Part shown: positions 5,757 through 9,621 of the stretch, in pieces
How positions within the stretch are numbered: the stretch's first letter is position 1
How the letters are laid out: the number at the start of each line of letters is the position of its first letter
Source: Lachnospira sp. UBA2821
GTDB taxonomy: Bacteria > Bacillota > Clostridia > Lachnospirales > Lachnospiraceae
Direction: 5' to 3'
DNA length: 9,621 nt
Assembly: GCA_002351535.1 (NCBI GenBank)
Contig: DEGR01000072.1
Location: 22,161-31,781, forward strand
Notes under the pieces: generated by a model
Database searches by the model: none
Seen by the model: only the letters and a program-made list of their open reading frames with translations
What the model was told of the DNA's origin: nothing
Made by a program: the position numbers and the translations under genes

Positions 5757-7211
5757 ATGAAGAATGCGGATGAAAAGAAAAGCATAAAGTATACGGATAG
5801 AAAGAACAGTGTAAAGAACGATGTACGGAAAAGCAGTAATAGAGGGAACAGTGTAAAGAACGATGTACGGAAAAGCAGTATGAGAAATGACGTCCGAAAA
5901 AACAGCAGTAAGCATACTGGTGGGGAAAACAGAGTGAAGAATGCTGCTGAAAAAGGTAGCAGGAAGCACATTGCTGAAAAAAATAGTATGAATAATGCTA
6001 AAGCGAAAGGCAACAGGAAGCATAGTGTTTGGGAAAATGGTATGAATAATGCTGTCAGGAAAAGCAGCGGGAAGTGTTCTGTCGAGAAAAAATGCGGCGG
6101 ATGTCAGATGATATCGCTGGATTATAAAAGACAATTAGATATTAAACAAAAAAAAGTTAAGGAATTGATAGGACAGTTTGGAAAAGTAGATAAGATAATA
6201 GGAATGGATTGTCCGTATTATTATAGAAATAAAGTTCATGCTGCATTTGACCATGATAGAAAAGGGAATGTAATATCAGGTATATATGAAGAAAACAGCC
6301 ATAGAGTGATTCCTATTGATTCATGTTATCTGGAAGACCAGAAGGCGGATGCGATTATTGTAACTATCAGAAATATGCTTAAGTCATTTAAGTTAAAAAC
6401 GTATGATGAGGATACAGGATATGGATTTTTAAGGCATGTGCTAATAAGAACGGCTCATAAGACAGGGCAGATAATGGTAGTACTTGTTACCGGTACGCCT
6501 GTATTCCCATCAAAAAATAATTTTATCAAAGCACTTAGAAAAGAACATCCTGATATAACAACAATCGTGCAAAATGTTAATGATAAGAAGACGAGTATGA
6601 TTCTTGGGGAACGTGAGATTGTTCTATACGGAAAAGGGTTTATTATAGATGAACTGTGTGGCAGAACATTTAAAATATCACCAAAATCTTTCTATCAGGT
6701 TAATTCTGTGCAGACAGAGGTATTATATAATAAGGCTATGGAGTTCGCAGCACTTACAGGCAAAGAACGTGTGATAGATGCATATTGCGGTATAGGAACA
6801 ATAGGTATGGTTGCTGCAGCAAAAGCAGGCAGTGTAATAGGTGTTGAACTTAATAAGGATGCTGTACGGGATGCAGTTACCAATAAGAAGTTCAATAAAG
6901 TTAGCAATATCGAATTCTATAATGCAGATGCCGGCAAATTCTTAAATGATATGGCATCTGAGGGAGAAAAGGCGGATGTTATATTCATGGACCCGCCACG
7001 CTCAGGAAGCACAGAAGTATTCATTGATGCAGTTGTGAATATGTCACCATCAAGAGTTGTGTATGTGTCATGCGATCCCGAAACACTTGCAAGGGACCTG
7101 AAGTATTTTATGAAAAAGGGATATGAAATGAAGAAGGCAGTGACGGTTGACATGTTCCCTAATACGGTGCACGTGGAGACAATAGTTGCACTACATCGGA
7201 CCGATATGTAA
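5757..7211 (+). CDS. rlmD: 23S rRNA (uracil-C5)-methyltransferase, RlmD/TrmA family, with repetitive basic N-terminal tail
   Basis: This 484-residue SAM-dependent RNA methyltransferase forms 5-methyluridine, in RlmD at U1939 of 23S rRNA. An iron-sulfur cluster motif C107-x5-C113-x2-C116 plus C190 matches RumA/RlmD. The SAM-binding loop is DAYCGIGTIG (341-350), with MDPPRSG at 411-417, the nucleophile C439 in SCDPETLARD and the base E474 in HVETI. FYQVN (312-316) is also typical. Residues 1-106 are a Lys/Arg/Asn/Ser-rich series of repeats in the place of the usual TRAM RNA-binding domain. ATG 5757 is chosen because GAGG (5747-5750) lies 6 nt upstream; ATG 5745 overlaps that site. Firmicutes often carry more than one paralogue (RlmCD, RlmFO and others), so the target uridine is not certain. 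Its 3' end may be an integration site. Confidence 0.9.
   Translation: MKNADEKKSIKYTDRKNSVKNDVRKSSNRGNSVKNDVRKSSMRNDVRKNSSKHTGGENRVKNAAEKGSRKHIAEKNSMNNAKAKGNRKHSVWENGMNNAVRKSSGKCSVEKKCGGCQMISLDYKRQLDIKQKKVKELIGQFGKVDKIIGMDCPYYYRNKVHAAFDHDRKGNVISGIYEENSHRVIPIDSCYLEDQKADAIIVTIRNMLKSFKLKTYDEDTGYGFLRHVLIRTAHKTGQIMVVLVTGTPVFPSKNNFIKALRKEHPDITTIVQNVNDKKTSMILGEREIVLYGKGFIIDELCGRTFKISPKSFYQVNSVQTEVLYNKAMEFAALTGKERVIDAYCGIGTIGMVAAAKAGSVIGVELNKDAVRDAVTNKKFNKVSNIEFYNADAGKFLNDMASEGEKADVIFMDPPRSGSTEVFIDAVVNMSPSRVVYVSCDPETLARDLKYFMKKGYEMKKAVTVDMFPNTVHVETIVALHRTDM
5804..5880 (+). repeat. Perfect 35-base direct repeat within the 5' end of rlmD
   Basis: The 35 bases at 5804-5838 recur exactly at 5846-5880, a 42-base (14-codon) period that keeps the frame. 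Both encode NSVKNDVRKSS. Degenerate copies follow in the protein (RNDVRKNSS, NRVKNAAEKGSRKH, NSMNNAKAKGNRKH, NGMNNAVRKSSGK), so the region to about 6075 is one decaying in-frame repeat tract. Exact identity of the first two copies points to recent duplication. Confidence 0.9.
7165..7193 (+). other. Candidate attachment site at the 3' end of rlmD
   Basis: These bases encode the conserved NTVHVETIVAL end of RlmD and contain CACGTGGAG (7170-7178). Streptococcal ICEs are known to integrate at the same conserved 3' portion of the rum (rlmD) gene. Plasmid-type genes begin about 300 bases downstream, which is why I flag it. The second copy (attR) would be outside the window, so this is not proven. 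Confidence 0.35.
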
Positions 7212-7388
7212 AAATCCTGGATTTTAGGCACTTTGAAAGGTTTTTTAGGTTCGACCAGAGTGACCGAAAAACATACAAAAAAGCAATTTCCGACGGAGTA
7301 AATGTGTCGGTTGTATTGGATAGCGTGTGTGGAAACACATCTAAGCGTAATTAATATCATTATTATTCAACTGAATAAAAAGTAGCGT
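7212..7388 (+). other. Non-coding or degenerate stretch after rlmD
   Basis: No gene with a binding site and start is visible. Immediately after the rlmD stop the same frame continues for 29 sense codons (KSWILGTLKGFLGSTRVTEK...) to TAA 7299-7301, and another frame is open from at least 7181 to TAA 7352-7354. An imperfect hairpin pairs CCGAC (7290-7294) with GTCGG (7306-7310), flanked by CAAT/ATTG (7284-7287 and 7315-7318). The last ~40 bases are very AT-rich. It may be a dispersed extragenic repeat, a gene remnant or the edge of the integrated element. Confidence 0.4.
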
Positions 7389-7438
7389 GAAAGACCGTTC
7401 ATTTTCAAGAAAATTGAAAGTGAGCGGTCTTTCTTTTT
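7389..7438 (+). terminator. Strong intrinsic terminator between rlmD and parB
   Basis: The arms 7389-7408 and 7414-7433 pair over 20 bp with two G-U pairs around the loop GAAAA, and five T follow at 7434-7438. It should end rlmD transcription and insulate the downstream parB-tnpV-parM set. On the minus strand the flank is less clearly T-rich. Confidence 0.9.
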
Positions 7439-7451
7439 ATCGAAAAGGAAG

Positions 7452-7480
7452 TTGACTGATTACTTTTAAAGCATTATTTA
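7452..7480 (+). promoter_or_regulatory. Possible promoter for the parB-tnpV-parM set
   Basis: TTGACT (7452-7457, 5 of 6 consensus) is followed after 17 bases by TATTTA (7475-7480), a weak -10 box. It lies just after the terminator and 29 bases before the parB start, where a new promoter is needed. The -35 box is good, the -10 box poor; an activator or different spacing is possible. Confidence 0.4.
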
Positions 7481-7509
7481 TTTTGGTTATTTCAGGAAGG
7501 AGCGATTGT

Positions 7510-8436
7510 ATGGAAAAGATTAAGAATGTATCTATCAACGAATTGCATGATTTCAGGAATCATCCATTTAAGGTGGAGACAAATGTGGAATTATGCGAAC
7601 TGATGAAAAGTATAGAAGAGGAAGGTGTGCTTGTGCCACTCCTTGTAAGAACAAATCCCTATGGGGATGGATACGAAGTCGTATCAGGACACAGAAGAAA
7701 AGAAGCTGCAAAGTGGGCAGGTGAGACAGAGGTTCCTGTTGTCATAAGAGAGCTTGATGATGACCAGGCAGTTGTGGCGATGGTGGATTCGAATCTGCAT
7801 CGGGAGAATTTAAAGCCCAGTGAGAAAGCATTTGCCTATCGAATGAAGCTTGAGGCTATGAAGCATCAAGGGAAAAAGGTATCGGCAGAAGATATAACTT
7901 TGGCTCAAGTTGAACCGAGGTTTGCCCAAAAGGAGCAGGGAGATGTAGTTTCCGGAACTATGCGGAGTAATGAATTACTTGCAAAACAGGCAGGGGAGAG
8001 TGTAGCGCAGATTAAAAGATATATCCGCCTGACCAATCTTATCCCTAAGATTCTGGATATGGTGGACCAAGGAAAGATTGCTTTTACGGTAGCTGTGGAG
8101 CTTTCTTATCTGAAGGAAGAGGAGCAGTACGAGCTTCATGCCATTATGGATTTGGAGCAGTGTACACCATCCCTATCACAAGCTTGTCGTTTGAAAGTAA
8201 TGAGCCAGCACGGAACATTGGATATGGATGCGATTTGTATGGTTTTGGAGGAAGAAAAGCCCAATCAGAGGGAGCAGATAAAGCTTCGTGCGGATTCCTT
8301 GGCGAAGTATTTCCCAGAAGATTATACCACTAAGCAGAAGACGGACTTAATTGAACAGCTTCTGAAGGAGTGGTATGAGAAGCAGGAGTACAGCAAGCAG
8401 GAGAGCCTTGGCAGCAGCATGGGCAGATCAAGATAA
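7510..8436 (+). CDS. ParB/RepB/Spo0J-like partition protein
   Basis: The 308-residue protein has the ParB N-terminal fold: a dropped-in 'SIEEEGVLVPLLVR' strand-helix region (34-47), the nucleotide-binding GHRR motif (60-63, GERR in classic ParB) and the helix start HRENLKPSEKAFAY (97-110). A helix-turn-helix-like stretch NELLAKQAGESVAQIKRYIRL (154-174) should bind DNA. Classic ParB binds parS sites, hydrolyses CTP and works with a ParA ATPase; no ParA is in the window. The C-terminus beyond about 240 is polar and has no known domain I recognise. ATG 7510 is preferred over ATG 7483 because AAGGAG (7497-7502) lies 7 nt before it. It starts a tight set with TnpV 19 bases later and ParM after that. 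Such ParB proteins are common in Clostridia ICEs, so an element maintenance or regulatory role is likely. Confidence 0.88.
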   Translation: MEKIKNVSINELHDFRNHPFKVETNVELCELMKSIEEEGVLVPLLVRTNPYGDGYEVVSGHRRKEAAKWAGETEVPVVIRELDDDQAVVAMVDSNLHRENLKPSEKAFAYRMKLEAMKHQGKKVSAEDITLAQVEPRFAQKEQGDVVSGTMRSNELLAKQAGESVAQIKRYIRLTNLIPKILDMVDQGKIAFTVAVELSYLKEEEQYELHAIMDLEQCTPSLSQACRLKVMSQHGTLDMDAICMVLEEEKPNQREQIKLRADSLAKYFPEDYTTKQKTDLIEQLLKEWYEKQEYSKQESLGSSMGRSR

Positions 8437-8455
8437 ATGAATGGAGGTAGTGGCG

Positions 8456-8833
8456 ATGAGCAGAGAATTATCAACTTATGAAACAATGGGTGGTACTTAT
8501 ACAGAAGTAGATGGTGTGTTTTATCCGAATATTGTGGTTTCGGAGGAAGCAGATGTGTGGATTGGAAAATATGGTCTGTTATGGATAGATTATATGAAAG
8601 CCAATCATGCAGAAAGGTACAGGCACCATATTCATATGGGAACCTTGAGTGCCAGAGCTTTTGAGCTAAATGAAGAGGCTTATGAAATGTTTGATAGGAT
8701 TGTGAATCAGTATTTGGCAAAGCATAAGCCACAGAATTCAGCTTCTACAGTGGAAATGTGGAGGCTTCGGGAACAGGCAAAACAAATGTCGGAAGAGGTC
8801 GTGCTTAGCGACATTGTACGCCAGTATTATTAG
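8456..8833 (+). CDS. TnpV-family transposon-encoded protein
   Basis: The 125-residue protein resembles the TnpV family first named from Tn4451-type mobilizable transposons. The family pattern is visible: YTEVDGVFYPNI near the start, IGKYGLLWIDYMKANHAERY (36-55) in the middle, HMGTLSARAFELNEEAYEM (60-78), and a C-terminal helix WRLREQAKQMSEEVVLSDIV (102-121). Its biochemical role is not established; it has no transposase catalytic motif and is probably not itself a transposase. Members are widespread in Clostridia ICEs and integrated elements. ATG 8456 is chosen over ATG 8441 because GGAGG (8443-8447) lies 8 nt before it. It sits between parB and parM with gaps of 19 and 18 bases, so all three are likely one transcript. 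Confidence 0.8.
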   Translation: MSRELSTYETMGGTYTEVDGVFYPNIVVSEEADVWIGKYGLLWIDYMKANHAERYRHHIHMGTLSARAFELNEEAYEMFDRIVNQYLAKHKPQNSASTVEMWRLREQAKQMSEEVVLSDIVRQYY

Positions 8834-8851
8834 GATTTGGAGGATTTTAGT

Positions 8852-9621
8852 ATGAGAGAGATTAGAGAATACAATATGAACGGAACTATTATTTTGGGCG
8901 TGGATAATGGTTATGGCAATGTGAAAACCGCCCACAGAGTATTTCCTACCGGAATTGTGAAGTGTGACAGTGAACCGGTGCTGAGTAAGGAGTATATCGA
9001 ATATGATGGTGCTTATTATATTATTGGTGAAGGTCACAAGGGCTTTGTTGCAGATAAGCAGGAGGATGATGATACTTATATTCTGACTCTTGCAGCTATT
9101 GCAAAGGAGCTTGAGGCAAGAGGACTTACAGAGGCTAGAATTCATCTGGCGGTGGGACTTCCTTTGAAGTGGGTACAGGCACAGAGAGACAGCTTTAAGC
9201 AGTATCTGACCAGAGAAAGATATGTTTCCCTGAAATACAGAAAGCTAAACTATCTTATCGAAATTGTGGATTGCACAGTCATGCCACAGGGCTATGCGGC
9301 TGTTGCAGAAAATTTGAAGGATTTCAAGGGAATGAACCTGCTGGTGGATGTTGGCAACGGTACTATGAATGTTATGTATCTGAATAACGGCAGACCGATT
9401 GAAAGTAAGTCATGGACAGAAAAACTGGGTGTGAATCAATGCTTTATTCGTATTCAGAATCGAATAATGGATAGGACTGGAACAAAATTACCAGATGAAA
9501 TTATCAATGATTTCTTAAGATATGGCGATGCGGATGTAAGTGAGTCATATTTATCAGCGATGAAGCAGGTTGCTGAACAGTATGTACAGGAATTGTTTCA
9601 GAAGCTTCGGGATTACGAGTA
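8852..9621 (+). CDS. ParM/StbA-family actin-like ATPase, 3' truncated by window end
   Basis: The frame is open for 256 codons to the window end without a stop, so the C-terminus is missing. The actin/Hsp70 fold signatures are visible: phosphate-1 motif LGVDNGYGNVK (15-25), the VGLPL strand (101-105), the MPQGYAA segment (144-150) and phosphate-2 motif LLVDVGNGTMNV (163-174). ParM/StbA and Alp proteins polymerise into filaments that push apart plasmid or element copies, normally through a DNA-bound adaptor (ParR). Here the only DNA-binding partner visible upstream is the ParB-like protein. ATG 8852 has GGAGG (8839-8843) 8 nt upstream; a second in-frame ATG (8876) lacks such a site. Only part of the protein can be judged, but the motifs are clear. 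Function in segregation of this element is inferred. Confidence 0.88.
   Translation, partial: MREIREYNMNGTIILGVDNGYGNVKTAHRVFPTGIVKCDSEPVLSKEYIEYDGAYYIIGEGHKGFVADKQEDDDTYILTLAAIAKELEARGLTEARIHLAVGLPLKWVQAQRDSFKQYLTRERYVSLKYRKLNYLIEIVDCTVMPQGYAAVAENLKDFKGMNLLVDVGNGTMNVMYLNNGRPIESKSWTEKLGVNQCFIRIQNRIMDRTGTKLPDEIINDFLRYGDADVSESYLSAMKQVAEQYVQELFQKLRDYE

Noticed and set aside
5804..5880. CRISPR-like pair of 35-base repeats
   Set aside because: Only 7 bases separate the copies, the period is an exact multiple of three, and the tract encodes protein repeats in frame with rlmD.
5445..6134. 229-codon minus-strand frame with repeated FPYIVLYTV-like units
   Set aside because: It is the complement of the rlmD repeat tract; the repetition comes from the plus-strand repeats, and there is no start signal.
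7247..7264. GGTTCGACC resembling a tRNA T-arm
   Set aside because: No acceptor, D or anticodon arms can be assembled around it, so it is not a tRNA or an obvious tRNA-derived att site.
7284..7318. Hairpin after rlmD as a second terminator
   Set aside because: The stem is only 5 bp plus imperfect flanks and no T run follows; the strong terminator is at 7389-7438.
8738..9145. 135-codon minus-strand frame near the window end
   Set aside because: It is antisense to TnpV and ParM, both of which have family motifs and good binding sites.

Overview
The window looks like a low-GC Clostridia genome, most likely Lachnospiraceae (Agathobacter/Roseburia-like). This is inferred from AT-rich codon use, the NfnAB-type gene pair and the types of neighbouring genes; no marker gene fixes the species. 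It falls into two parts: about 7.2 kb of ordinary chromosome, and from roughly 7.2-7.5 kb onward the start of what is probably an integrated conjugative or mobilizable element.

Core part. Bases 1-99 are the 3' end of a ferredoxin-NADP+ reductase small subunit (NfnA/NfnS-like). It is followed by the GltA-like large subunit (151-1533), and together they probably form an NADH-dependent ferredoxin:NADP+ oxidoreductase. A strong hairpin terminator separates this pair from convergent rlmH (1615-2094, minus), which encodes the 23S rRNA pseudouridine-1915 methyltransferase. A short AT-rich divergent promoter region leads into a small two-helix membrane protein of unknown function (2187-2666), a CLC anion transporter that resembles the fluoride/H+ (CLC-F) clade (2746-4005), and an AGCS sodium:amino-acid symporter (4045-5679) carrying an unusual soluble insert. 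After a structured 77-base leader comes an RlmD/TrmA-family 23S rRNA uracil-C5 methyltransferase (5757-7211). Its N-terminus is a roughly 106-residue basic repeat tail where a TRAM domain is normally found.

Junction. The 3' end of rlmD (rum) is a known integration hotspot for ICEs in streptococci. Just after it lies a 298-base region without a recognisable gene (7212-7509), which holds a 20-bp-stem intrinsic terminator and a candidate promoter.

Element part. A tightly packed rightward set follows: a ParB/Spo0J-like protein (7510-8436), a TnpV-family protein (8456-8833) and the first 256 residues of a ParM/StbA actin-like ATPase (8852 to the window end). These genes use GGAGG-type ribosome binding sites at 7-8 nt and look richer in GC than the core genes, which mostly use an ATGAGG motif 6 nt before the start. 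The set probably maintains or segregates the element. No integrase, relaxase or full att pair is visible, so the element's identity and exact end remain inferred.
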